A stretch of DNA of 64,000 nt, from positions 229,060,915-229,124,914 of the forward strand of contig NC_081410.1 of assembly GCF_030272615.1 (NCBI RefSeq), written 5' to 3'. The stretch is from Cryptomeria japonica (lineage: Eukaryota; Streptophyta; Pinopsida; Cupressales; Cupressaceae). Shown one piece after another: positions 36,290-47,525 of the stretch. The translations under genes and the position numbers were made by a program. Within the stretch, counting starts at the first letter, position 1; every line of letters begins with the position of its first letter. The notes beneath the pieces were generated by a model, which was not told where the DNA came from, searched no databases, and saw nothing but the letters and a program-made list of their open reading frames with translations.

Positions 36290-38411
36290 ATGAAGATAAT
36301 TTCATGGAATATTAGAGGGTTGAAATCCCCCCATAAGCAGGATGTGTTGCATAATATTGTAAGAGATCATAAACTGGATGTAGTCCTTATTCAGGAAACT
36401 AAGATGTGTAAGGATAAAGTGTAAAGGATTAGAATTTACAAAAGTAATGGGGTAATTGGAACTAGTTCAGAGGGTTCCTCTGGAGGTACAACTATCTTTT
36501 GGAATCAGAATACTATTAAGGGTAAGGAAATTGCATTAGGGGTTAATAGGACCTCAGTTTTGCTTGAGCACATTAAGGATAACTTTGTCTGGGTTATCAC
36601 TAATATCTATGCGCCTAATTCTAAAGCTAGAAGAACTAAAATTTGGAGGAGAATGGCTAAAGATAGACAAATTTTTTCTGATAAAAGCTGGATGATTATG
36701 GGAGATTTCAATACCCCTTTAAAAGAGGAGGAAAAGATGGGAGGCCTTCCTTTGCAATTGGAGGGAAGACAAGATCTTATGAAATTTATTATTGATTAAG
36801 CTTTGATGGATGTGGATCTCCAAGGGATTAATTACACTTGGACCAATAGAAGAACTGGCTCTGATCTTATTCAAGTTAGGTTGGATAGATCCCTAATTTC
36901 TCTTGATTGGCTTTCTAAGTATAATTGTTCTTTGGCGTCAATAATTAAGATTGGTTTTGATCATTATCCTATTTCTTTCACTACCAATTCAACTTCTGCT
37001 AAGCAAAATTTTCCTTTTAGATTTGAAAAAGCATGGTTGTCCCACCCTTCATTGCAAATATGTGTTGTTGAATGGTGGAATTCAGAGGTTGAGGGTACTG
37101 CCTTATTTAGAGTGGCCAAAAAGCTTAATAATATCAAAGCAAAAGTTAAAATCTAGAACAAAGAGACTTTTGGAGATATCTTTAAAATGAAAGATCATAT
37201 TAAGACAGATATTAAAGAAGTTCAAGATAAAATTCAAGTGGAAGAGCTTTCTGAGGATTTGAGGAATGTTGAAAATGGGTTGTTGTCCAAATACCATGAA
37301 ATTATCTCTAATGAAGAAACTTTTTGGAGACAAAGATCAAGAGCGTTGTATTTGAAGGAAGGTGATAAAAATACCCGGTTTTTTCACATTACTGCTCTTA
37401 AGAATAGGGCTGCCAACAAGATTTCCAGTTTATCGTGCAATAGGGGGATTTTGTCAAATGAAAATGAAATAAGAAAAGAAGCTATGGATTTCTTTAGGAA
37501 TTTTTTGGGAGGTGTGGACATTCTGGATATTAGAAATCAAGACCTTCTAGCTCAAGCTATCCCTCCCATTTTAAATGAGGATGACAACAAAAATCTTTCT
37601 CGGATCCCTTCGAATCAGGAAATCAAAAAGGTTGTGTTTTCCTTTCTTGGAGACAAGTCTCCTGGTCTGGATGGATTCCCTATGTTCTTCTTCTAAAAAT
37701 TTTGGCATATTTTGGAGATTGATATTTGTAATGGAGTTAAAGAATTCTTTGGTTTTAGGTGGCTTCTAAAAGAACTCAATGCTACCTTTATCGTTCTTAT
37801 TCCTAAGATCTCTGGAGCTGCTTTTCTCAATAAGTTCAGACCTATCAGTCTTTGTAATTATGTTTACAAGATAATATCTAAGGTTCTTACTTCTAGAATG
37901 TTGGATATCCTCCCCCACATTATTTCGGCTTAGCAGAATGGTTTTGTCCCTGGCAGACAGATTCTGGATTCCATCATTTCTGTGCATGAGAATATTCATT
38001 CTTTAACTGTTGCTAAAAAATAGGGTTTTTTTCTTAAGTTGGACATGTCTAAGGCCTATGACAGAGTGAATTAGCAATTCCTTTTGAAAATTATGAAAGC
38101 TTTTGGGTTTGGGGAAAAGGTGATTCAGCTTTCTTCTCAGTTGACTAGAACTTCAACTTATGCAGTTATTATTAATGGATCCCCTTCCGTTTTCTTCAAA
38201 AGTTCTAGAGGCCTAAGACAGGGGGATCCTATCTCTCCTATTTTGTTTACTATTCTGGCTGAAAGTTTGGGTAGATTTATTATGAGAAGTGTGAAAGAAG
38301 GGAAATTCAAAGGCCTTAAACCTTCCTCGTCCAACTTAACCTGTACTCATGAATAGTTTGTTGATGATTTTATCACTATGGGAGAAGCTACCATAAGAGA
38401 AGTGAGAAACA
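36290..38411 (+). pseudogene. LINE ORF2, endonuclease and reverse transcriptase, first part
   Basis: The ATG at 36290 opens MKIISWNIRGLKSPHKQ. Endonuclease motifs: LIQETKM, NIYAPN, MGDFN and, in place of SDHYPI, FDHYPI (Ser to Phe). Reverse transcriptase: DKSPGLDGFP, FRPISLCN, QNGFVPGRQ with the first Gln mutated to stop, LKLDMSKAYDRVN, RGLRQGDPISP and active site FVDDF. The frame never shifts in 2.1 kb. There are eight nonsense codons (36422, 36797, 37154, 37694, 37931, 38021, 38072, 38354), each at a position where Gln or Trp is expected or one transition away. It is then cut by the transposon 11 residues after FVDD. Confidence 0.9.
38408..38411. other. transposon target-site duplication, left copy
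   Basis: AACA here and at 48860-48863. Removing the element plus one copy restores the uninterrupted LINE frame, which supports the call independently. Confidence 0.85.
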
Positions 38412-38434
38412 GGGTCAGTGCAAGAAGATGAGTC
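38412..38434 (+). repeat. left terminal inverted repeat
   Basis: GGGTCAGTGCAAG followed by AAGATGAGTC. It pairs with the reverse complement of 48837-48859 at 18 of 23 positions, including unbroken runs GTGCAAG and ATGAGTC. Confidence 0.85.
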
Positions 38435-38455
38435 CACTTTTTGGCCAAAAAGTGG
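38434..38455. promoter_or_regulatory. perfect 22-bp palindrome next to the left TIR
   Basis: CCACTTTTTGG followed directly by its exact reverse complement CCAAAAAGTGG. It abuts the left inverted repeat and has no equivalent at the right end. A dyad protein-binding site is plausible but not shown. Confidence 0.7.
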
Positions 38456-39290
38456 AAGTGTTTTCCCTGTTTTTCAGATTTTGTCTCACTTGAGCTTAAA
38501 TTTTGAAACACTTAGAGATTGAATCTTGGAAAAAGTCAGTAATATAAAAGATAGCTCTCTGAGTGTACTTTTCAAAAATATAATTTATTTTAATACCCAC
38601 ATAATAAAAAATAACTTTTTGAATGGAGTTCTAAAAACTATGTTTTAAAAATGCTTGTTTCAGGACCATACCATGCATGTGTACGACCCACACTTTTTGA
38701 CACAATTAAAATTATTTTCTCAAACCGTTTTGGGAAATGGTTTGTAACACACTGAAGATTGATGAGCATATTTTTCTATATTTTTTTTTCAAATATTTTT
38801 TTTTAATTAATTTTTTAATGGCCGTAATTATCTTTTTAAAAATTTGACGTGTACGACCCACATAATTTGATGTAAACTTAGCATTTTTTGAATTTTTTTT
38901 TTTTAAATTGAAAAGAATTTTGTGTAGATTGATGACATATAATTTTTTTTTCAAAATTCATTAAAATAAAAAAGTTATTAAATTAAGAAAATTAGTTAAT
39001 ATTTCAAATTTATGAACCTGATTTAGTATAAACTAAACGAAAAATAGTTAAAATAATCAATTTTTAAATTAATTTACATATTTAGAATCTAGACAGTATA
39101 ATCTGAAATGGGTTTTAATTTCGTATAAAAATTCTCTGATTAGAGGCACGTAAACTATTTCATTTCATCATATTTGTGCTTTCATTCATGGAGCTTTGAA
39201 TTTGCAGGTTCATGTCTCAGGTGTGGCCATCCCAGGCCTATCCCAGGCCTAATCCCGAGGCAAGAGACGGGTTGTGAATTCAAATTTTGC
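38456..39290. other. AT-rich subterminal region of the transposon, left side
   Basis: Holds two diverged copies of a segment starting GTGTACGACCCACA (about 38679 and 38849), each followed by A/T-rich sequence containing AGATTGATGA. A short tandem ATCCCAGGCCT repeat (about 39228-39253) lies near its inner end. No coding capacity was seen; it probably includes the transposase promoter. Confidence 0.5.
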
Positions 39291-39292
39291 AT

Positions 39293-39365
39293 AACGGGCC
39301 CCCGTTTTATAAACGGGGACCCATTTCATTTTTTGCCCGTTAGATTTAACAACGGGTCCCCGTTT
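39293..39365. repeat. left cluster of GC-rich ACGGGGGCCCGTT-type motifs
   Basis: AACGGGCCCCCGTTTT (39293-39308), AAACGGGGACCCATTT (39311-39326), GCCCGTTA (about 39335) and AACGGGTCCCCGTTT (39351-39365). These near-palindromes stand out in AT-rich surroundings and recur at the right end (48583-48796), about 180 bp upstream of the transposase start. Confidence 0.75.
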
Positions 39366-40928
39366 CTAAATAACCGTTACTGTAAAAAAGAAGATAGATT
39401 GCATCGATTTACGACACTATCATTGAAATCCGTACTGACAAAGATTTTTTACATCATTTGGTAGTACTTTTTAATATTTTTTACAGAATTTTTTGAAGAA
39501 CTCAGTAAAAAGATATTATTTTTTGAAGACGAGTTTGTAAAAATGGGTTCTAAGCAACGTCAAAAGAAAAAAAAGAGGACAATGACAGTGGACGAAATTC
39601 AAGCACAAAGAGAGAAGGAGGCAAAACGCCAAAGAGATCGAAGATCACAACAACAACAATTGAATAACACTTCTGAAGCATCTAGTTCAGTGCCCGTTGT
39701 AGATGAGACCATTGAAGACATCATGATGGATGCAAGAAATGTAGAACCACACACGGGTATGACTGTTGATGCAAATGTTGATGTGGATGTGAATCCTGGT
39801 ATGTTTTTAAATCCCGATGACTATGATGCCAATCAAATTGCTGATTTAAATGAAGTTGGATATAAATTTCATACACCAATACGAAAAGAAATAAAAATTG
39901 AAAATATTACACCACCCTCTCTAAAAGAAAATGAATGTAATTTGTTTACTATTGATAGCAATGTGCTAGATAATCTTAATGGGTTAGTTTCTTGGAGACA
40001 AATCAGAACACATGCAAACAGATTATATAAACAATTTTTCTATAATAAAAAGTTAGGATTCCAATGTCAATTAATGCTACAATTAATAAAAATGTTAAAA
40101 ATGCGTAAAGTCATGAAAAAAATAGGTATTTATGCAAAACCAAAAAGAAAAGATGAATCATATAAGCAAGTTGTATCTACTGTTTCCAGTGCCATCGATT
40201 CTATAGGAAAAACAAGTCGATCTAAAGATAAGAATGCAGCACGTAGAGTTATAACGACTGCTATAGTTGACAAAATGATTGTTAGTAAAAGAATGTTAAG
40301 TGATATAAGTGGCTATTTGAACTTACATCGTAGAACCTTGTCAAGAGCGGCCAAAAGAAGAGACACAATTGAAATTGATCCACTAAACCATTGTTGGAGT
40401 TTTAGTGGTAGACTTCAAAGGTCGGACATGAAATTAAATGATGAAACTAAACAATTAATTGCAAAATTTTGGCATGATAACACTAGAGTTTCATCAAATG
40501 CTAGAGATGTTTTAAAGTTAAGGGTGGGATCAAAAATTCGTGATCCTCATCCAAAACATCTTCTTGACATGACTCAAACTGAATTCTTTAAAAAATTTAG
40601 TGATGAATCTATGTTAATGAATTTACGAATTAGTCAAAGATCATTTGAAAAATGCAAACCCTGGTATGTTAAAATCAATAAACAAAGAATATCTTGTTGT
40701 TGTAAAACTCATGTCCAGTTTCATTACTATTATGATGTTTTTCGATATATTCGTTGTATGTTGCATGGTAATGATCTTGTGCAGGATTGTGGTGTTTATG
40801 TTCCACCTGAAACTATAAAAGATTTTATTGGAAGTTTATTTTGTAAACCACCTAATGAACAATTATTTCTTTCCAGTTCATGCATTTATGGTCTTTGCAA
40901 TTTATGTGGGAACTATTCTTCGATAGGT

Positions 40929-40931
40929 TAA
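40929..40931 (+). other. premature TAA in the transposase
   Basis: Both flanks are in the same frame (YSSIG before, CLHEHVSSEF after), so no indel is involved. If this is the only lesion, the copy is recently inactivated. A tiny intron is less likely because no GT-AG pair frames the stop at a workable distance. Confidence 0.75.
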
Positions 40932-42060
40932 TGTTTGCATGAGCATGTTTCATCTGAGTTTGGACAAAAAATGGTTGATGTTAGGAGATTTAAAAATATA
41001 GAATACCCTCTAAAGGATGGAAAGATGGGGAAACATTTAGAATTGATTACAGAACAGAATAGTGTGAATGCATTTATTAGTGAGTTTAAAACTCATATTG
41101 TTCCAAAATATAAAAAACATTCCCAACATGCCCGATGGCTTGATGGACAGTTTCGCATATGCAAGAACACATTTCCAGTTGGAACAATAGTATCAATTGT
41201 GGATTTTGCAGAAAATTATACTCTAAAACCACAAGAGGAAACTCAATCAAAATACTACAACTCAGTGCAAGTGGCCATATTTGTGCACATTATATATAGA
41301 CATGACCATGACAGTACAGAAGATAACAGAAAAATTTTGAGGGAGTATCATTTCTATGTTAGCGATAATCGATTACACTCTTCAGAGTTTGTCCAACATT
41401 GCTTCAAGGTATTTTATGATAATCTTAAGGAAAGAGAAATTGACATGAAACAACATATGATATGGTTAGATAACTGCACTAGACAATTCAAAAATGCAAG
41501 AATGTTTTATTGGCTATGCAAAGTTCACAAGATAACCAATGTCCAACATTTATGGAGTTTTTTTGAAGCGAGACATGGTAAGGGGGAACACGATGGAGCC
41601 GGTGCCTGTATAAAAAGAGCTCTTGCTAGAGAACAATTGAAATTCGAGGATGCAGTGAAATTCAGAGATGCTTGTGCAGTTGTAGATTGGTGCAATTCAA
41701 AGTTGTCAAAAGGATCAACTGAAAACTCTGCAATTCGACGTTTCTTCTTGTTGATAGAGGAAGATATTATTCCTATTCGGCATGATTGTAATACCATCAT
41801 TGGATCAGCTAAATGGCATTCGTTTAAGAGTTCTAATTCAAACACATGGACTATATTCACAAGGCAACTTGCTTGCTTTTGTCAATTTTGTGTTTCCGGA
41901 GTTTGGGAATTTTGTGAGAATAAAGAATGGGTTGAAGAATGGCAACAAAGATCATTGACACCCATAGATGCAAATGATCCGCATGAAAGAACTGATGAAG
42001 ATAAGGATCAAATGTTTGCATCAAATGACTATGATCGCATTTCAGATCTTATACAACAAG

Positions 42061-42183
42061 GTAAAATTATTTTTGAAATTTGTTTTGATTTATTAAATAG
42101 TACATAAATTAATGAAATCTTACAGTGTATATTTTTGTTTTTATTTCTCATTAAATATTAAAATAAAATTGTTTTGTGCACAG
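42061..42183 (+). other. transposase intron, 123 bp
   Basis: AAG|GTAAAATT at the donor and TTTTGTGCACAG|GACATG at the acceptor. Splicing removes an in-frame stop (TAA near 42105) and opens 127 further residues in phase. Confidence 0.8.
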
Positions 42184-42569
42184 GACATGTCTATGCTGTT
42201 GTTGCACCAGAGGACAATGAAGAGGGGACAGAGTATTGGTTGGCTCGATGTGTAGAGCCAAAACATAAGCTAACTACTCCTCGAGTAGATGATGATGGTT
42301 ATGACTATCCAACAGGATCTATGGTTGTTGTTGGCACTTGGCTACGCAAATATCTAACAAGAAAGAATGGATTGCCTGCATTTGAAGATTATGAATTAGA
42401 GAAGAAGATTATACATTACTCGCATTTGGTAGTGGCAACTAATATAAAATTGGATAGATATTGTGGCAGGCCTGCTAATAAACAATTATGGACTCTCTCT
42501 ATGGAAGAGCACGAGACAATTATAGATGCTTTGCAAAAGAGAGAGGATGCAGATGGTATAACGGAATGA

Positions 42570-43440
42570 ATCTAGTAAAATTTTGTTTCAAGTCTACCAC
42601 AAGTAGAAGGCATCAATGAAAATAAAGTTATTTAAATAGACTGTTTATTTTATTTTAGATACGTCTTCTTGATTACATTTTGTGTACAACATACATAAAT
42701 GAGAGACTATTGGTCAAATTTATGAATGAGATAATTATGTTTTAATCAAGTTCTATTCATTATATTTGTTAAATGATACTTTTTAATTTAGAATATGTTA
42801 TAATTATAAGATATGTTTTGATACATAGTTCATGATGTATGCACATTTAGTTTATCTAATCACAAGAACTATTTAAATGAAATTCCAAAAATAAAATTAC
42901 AAGTCCACATAATGCCTATAAAGTTGTTTAAGCACAACTTCCATAAATAAAATTTCAAGTCCACATAATATATAAAGTATGCACAAAATTTCAAGTCCAC
43001 ATAATTTCAAGTCAATATATATGATCTAATGTGCACATAATTTCAAGTCCACGTAATATCTAATGGGCACAATACACATAAAGTATGCACATAATATATA
43101 TGATCTAATCCTATTATGAAACTATCCATATATATAAAGTATGTGTGTGCACGTGTAAACAAATATGTAAAGCCCATAAAATAGTACATATCAGAGCCAA
43201 ATAAACAGTAAAATTTCAAGTCCACATAATCCATATAATATCTAATCCATATATATGTCTAGATGGTAACATGATGTTCACTCCACATAATATCTAATGT
43301 GCACAAAATATATAAAGTATGCACAAAATATATATGATCTAATCCTATTATGCAACTATCCATATATATAAAGTATGTGCATGTGTAAACAAATGTGTAA
43401 AGTCCATAAAAAAGTACATATCAAAGCCAAATAAACATTA
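42570..43440. other. intergenic region between convergent genes, with a direct duplication
   Basis: About 140 bp is present twice: 43076-43215 and 43308-43444 (shared ATATATATGATCTAATCCTA and CAAACATATGTAAAG-type blocks). TTTCAAGTCCACATAAT occurs several more times (42945-43230). The second copy abuts the stop codon of the minus-strand gene. The region probably holds the 3' ends of both transcripts. Confidence 0.6.
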
Positions 43441-43444
43441 AAAT

Positions 43445-45341
43445 CTAAGTGTTATCATCAATAACATCTCTTGGTCTCTTGTCCCTGGGACGTGGTCCAG
43501 ATCCACCTGTCTCATGTTGTACAATAAAAAAATAATATTAAAATATTACTTGAAATTAACTATTAAAAGAATCATTTATCAAATATAGTAGAATTCATAA
43601 ATTAAGTTACAAACTTACCATATGCTCATCAGATCCTCTAGCAGTATCTCCTCTAGCAGTATCTTGTGCAGTATCAACACCAAATGTAGTGCTAGCTAAC
43701 TCCTGTACAAGGTCAAATTCAAAGTGTCCAATTAAATCTTAAATTAAGAGTCAAAATAAGATCAAATTAAGTATTACATATTAATACCTCAAAGGATGTC
43801 GATGTGCATTCAAATTGGCTCTGATCAAAATTATGAGGATAACCTATCCTAATGGTAGTGTCCACCTGCATACATGCATTTAATGAAATCATATTTAGTG
43901 AACATATATATGTGTACTAAATAATTTCAAGTTAAGTTACAATATTGTAAGAGTTCATATTTAATTTAAGAATTATAAGATACATACCATAGATGGTGTC
44001 ACAATAGTCAGACCCTCTTCTTGATGTGATGTAGAGGGTCCCTCATGACCTGAATCCTGGAGAAAGAAGCATTCAATGTATCAATATGAAAATTTATATA
44101 GTATACAATGATAACATATTAACTTAAAAAGATCTAGTACAATGTCTAGATAGAAATTTATACTATACCCCATAAGGTGTGCCTAGTTGTGTTCCAGTAG
44201 ATGCAATATTGACTCTAATATTAGGTGTAGTCCTTATCTACATAAACAAAATTTATTTAATGAAGTATTAGATTGTATAAAAAAAGAGATGCACTTAGTT
44301 TATACCTATATTTAATGAAGTATAAAAAGATTGACATGTGTACATGTATATATATATATATACCTGGTCAAGATGAACATCCGAGCAAAGAAAATCCATA
44401 TAAGATGTCATCATACTATCATCTGCTGCATCATGCTCATCTAGAACTAAAGTAGATCCTGCAGCAGCAGTAGGACCTACACACATCTCATGACAACTCG
44501 AACACATATGTGGCATCCATCGAGGAGCAGATGCCATGTGAGCAGCTTGCTCACTCAGGTTACCTGTGAGGGAAGTCAAAGCATCTAATGTCGAAATTAA
44601 TGATGTATTTTGGACATCTGCAGGAATCGATGGAGCAACAAGTGGAACTATGGGTGGATCCGGTAGGGGATTATTACTCCGTGCCCCTAATCTATGATGT
44701 GGCATTCCACGACCAACACCCTGGAATGACTTAATATCAAAATAATTTGGTTTTTGGTTCATTACAAACTCACAATATAATTTCTTCAAAAAATAAAAAG
44801 GGACCTCATAATTACGATGTGGTGGATAATCAAAAACCATCCACCATCTATCCCAAAAGTATCTAGCCATTTCTGGATGCACACACCACCTAATTGAAAT
44901 TCTTTTCTGGTTAGGTTGCATTGGTTCTCTTGTTTTTGGGTTGGTAAAATATGGACATAAATGAGCTTTGGTTATTTTCAAATCAGTGATTTGCCTATAA
45001 GTTAAACCATCAGCATAAAAATCACGCAACTCTTGTCGTCGTCTATGAAATTGATCTAATTGAGAATCAACAGATCTAACTGACTCGACAACAGTTTGCA
45101 TTGATTTTGCAAAGTCTACAAGATGGGGTGGCGTGACTTGCTCATTTTGGATAGCAGCAATGTTTTGTTCAATCACTTGTAGGTTTTCATTAATTCGTTC
45201 TCTTAAACGAATTTCATCCAATCTAGGGGGTGGTGGTGGTGGTGGTGGTGGTGGTGGTGGTGGAGGAGGAGGAGGAGGAGGAGGAGGGGGTTGTGGTGGG
45301 GGATTTTCACCTAATAGCTCATCTATGTCAAAGACATCCAT
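43445..45341 (-). CDS. unrecognised transposon-encoded protein, six exons
   Basis: Exons (high to low): 45341-44364, 44237-44169, 44056-43988, 43865-43788, 43702-43619, 43510-43445. All five introns are GT-AG and phase 0; each exon is fully open, giving about 447 residues. The start MDVFDIDELL has ATGG context; an upstream in-frame ATG at 45362 may be preceded by a 5'-UTR acceptor (TATATGCAG). Features: poly-Pro run (residues about 15-39), a coil-like Glu/Gln-rich segment (about 40-110), then a conserved-looking core with Trp/Tyr/Phe clusters (IRWCVHPEMARYFWDRWW ... FYFLKKLYCEFVMNQ). A CSSCHEMC motif, an acidic Ser/Thr-rich tail and a basic end (GPRPRDKRPRD) follow. An alternative last acceptor four bases further in gives a different C-terminus. 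I know no family for it. Being convergent with the transposase suggests an accessory role, such as DNA binding or transposase partner. Confidence 0.7.
45231..45290. repeat. (GGT)n-(GGA)n trinucleotide tract encoding poly-Pro
   Basis: About ten GGT units followed by about eight GGA units. On the minus strand it encodes the proline run of the unrecognised protein. The plus-strand poly-Gly frame is a shadow. Confidence 0.85.
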
Positions 45342-45362
45342 GATAACAAAGAACTCCTGCAT

Positions 45363-47294
45363 ATATAAAGATATACATGAATTATATACAACTCTATGTC
45401 AAAGAAGAATCTATTTTACTAAATTAAAAAAAAACATTTATAAATAGTAACATTTCTATGTTGTTGAATGAGATACACATGAAATATATAATATAATATT
45501 GAACTTAAAAAAATATACATGTACATACTATTGAATCTTGAAATATAAAATTTGCGCACAAAACTTAATAAAAACTTTCAATGAAACATCATAAATCTAT
45601 TATATATTCAATTTAATAAATTCATTTCTTGTAAAATGCATCAACTATTAAAATCAATATAAAATATTTCATACATAAGATCAATAAAGAAGTGAGAAAT
45701 AAGATGATCCTCCTTCTAGTGTTTTGAGATAATTGCCATCAATTCATATTACATTGATTAGTCTTCAGACAATCTTAAAAAAAAACTAATCTCCCATGAC
45801 TATAAATGACATACTTAAAACATATTATATTCTAAGTGGTTTTCATGTAAAGACAAAACATCAAAACTTTTGAAGAGTTAAGCATATTTCACCATTAAAT
45901 TTCTCCCATAATCAAATCTACACAAGATTATAATTTACAAAACCTTCAAAAAATATTATTTTCTATAAATCATTTATTATAAAACTCCGCAATCATTTGT
46001 TTTCATATATAATCTTTCTATAAAATTTAAGATATCAATTCATACACAAATTCTCTTACAAAGTTGAATAAGAAATGAAACTCTTACATAAAAATCAGCA
46101 CAACATGCCAACAATTAAAAACAAAATTAACCTTGCAATATTTATTTTTAAAATAATCAATTTCAACAATATTTTACACATGCATTTATAATTATCAACT
46201 AGAATATTATTTTGACTAACATTCCAAATAAAATTCCTAACATACTATATGATCCTCATTCCTAAATTCCACTATCATACTTGCAAGCACTTAATTATTA
46301 AGTCAATGAACAAACTACAACTCAATGAAGCTAAAAAAGTGATGCAAGCCTATTTTTAAATATCCCAATTCCTTTCGCTGACCTAATACTTTTAGTGGCA
46401 ACCATTTTAAAATTTCGTATTAATCAAAGAGAATATTTTAGGGAAAAAATGCAGTGTTGGCACTTTATGAAAATAAAGGTTTTTAAGACTCTAGAGACTT
46501 GTTCATCACAATATTTTATTGTTTAATATGCAAAATTTTGAAAGATTTTGATATGTACAGACAAATTAAATTTTTCATATAATTAGAGGTGAAATCAATT
46601 TTGAATTCTACCTCAATGATTGAGGGGATCTTACAATTTTGACTTTAAATATAGCTTCATTTAAACTCTTTCATAAATAAACTAAAATAGAAGCTATAAA
46701 GAATTGCTAAATTCTAGCAATATATGTGTATGCAAGCAAGCATAAAAAATCAATAAAGGACTTAAACTATGAATTTCAAACCATTATGCTATGCATAAGT
46801 ACCACCTTTAGATCGAGTTAAAGGATAATGTATAAAAGATGAAAGACAATAGTATCTCAGAAAGAAAACTCTTGTTGTAGCTAAAGGTTGATGGCTTCAA
46901 GATGGATTTGTGACCAAGATAGGATGTAAGGTGCTTAAATTGGCAACATAACATTGCATTACAAGAGTTCTTGAAAATAGCTCATATAATGATTTATTTA
47001 TAGTCATGAAGGATAGAGGATTAAAGACTAAGATTGTTTTGAGAGATCAATGGAGTAGATTGATTGAAAGGATTGTGTGCACTAGAAGCTTCCAAGTGGC
47101 AACTTATGTTTGGTGCACATGAGGAGTTCATGATCCAAGAAATTTTTGAGGAAAAGGTCTTCTTAGGGGCGTATACACCAAGATGTTTTAAAAAAAGGTA
47201 GCCAAATGACCAAAAAAAGATAAACACGAGTGCGTTATTGGGAAATTCATTTAACGCAATTGAGGTCTTTTTTGTAGTGATTTTTTCTTATACT
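45363..47294. other. AT-rich internal region of the transposon, no gene
   Basis: Upstream of the minus-strand gene; it likely holds that gene's promoter and a 5'-UTR intron. No frame with recognisable protein features was seen on either strand (the minus frame 47227-47021 has none). Confidence 0.45.
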
Positions 47295-47525
47295 ATCCTA
47301 GGCTTGTTTACACTATCGTAGGTTAATTAGGACTATCCTAGGTTCATTAGGATTGTCCCAAGTTCATTATGGCTTTCTTAGGCTCATTAGGACTTTCTTA
47401 GGTTCATTAAGACTACCCTACATTCATTAGGATCATTTGAGGCTCATTGGGACTATCATATGTTCATTGTGATTGTCCTAGGTTCATTAATTTAATTCGT
47501 GTGTTCATTAGGACTATCTCACATT
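47295..47525. repeat. 20-bp minisatellite, about 11-12 units
   Basis: Consensus close to ATCCTAGGTTCATTAGGACT, repeated with steady 20-bp spacing and variants such as TTCTTAGGCTCATTAGGACT and ATCATATGTTCATTGTGATT. Individual units are diverged, so the array is old or under relaxed homogenisation. Confidence 0.85.

Larger units (their letters stand above)
39543..42569 (+). pseudogene. transposase, about 967 codons, one intron, one nonsense codon
   Basis: The ATG at 39543 (AAAAATGGG context) opens a Lys/Arg-rich N-terminus with Gln runs. The frame continues to 42060 with a single TAA at 40929-40931, one transition from CAA. GT-AG intron 42061-42183 (phase 1) joins LIQQ to GHVYAVVAPED; coding resumes at 42184 and stops at 42569. 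Cys/His clusters (CCCKTHVQFHYYY; CIYGLCNLCG, then CLHEH after the stop) suggest zinc binding at about residues 375-470. The likely catalytic core has D554 in DFAENY, D643 in WLDNCTRQFKN, and D684 in RHGKGEHDGAG (E675 is an alternative). The exon-2 tail (YWLARCVEPKHKL ... VVVGTWL) looks like a Tudor/SH3-type fold by pattern only. It would catalyse excision and insertion in the nucleus. Confidence 0.85.

Noticed and set aside
38408-38411. 3-bp (AAC) target duplication with element ends A...CCC
   Set aside because: It would leave mismatched terminal bases; AACA with GGGT...ACCC ends is the simplest reading, though only other copies can settle it.
38434-38460. CACT near the left end suggesting a CACTA transposon
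   Set aside because: The true terminus set by the LINE frame is GGGT at 38412, the right end does not end AGTG, and the duplication is 4 bp.
45133-45447. Plus-strand frame with a long poly-Gly run
   Set aside because: It is the complement of the poly-Pro codons of the well-supported minus-strand gene; no start context or other motif.
47021-47227. Minus-strand 68-residue frame
   Set aside because: Short, no motif, no splice continuation found, adjacent to a minisatellite.
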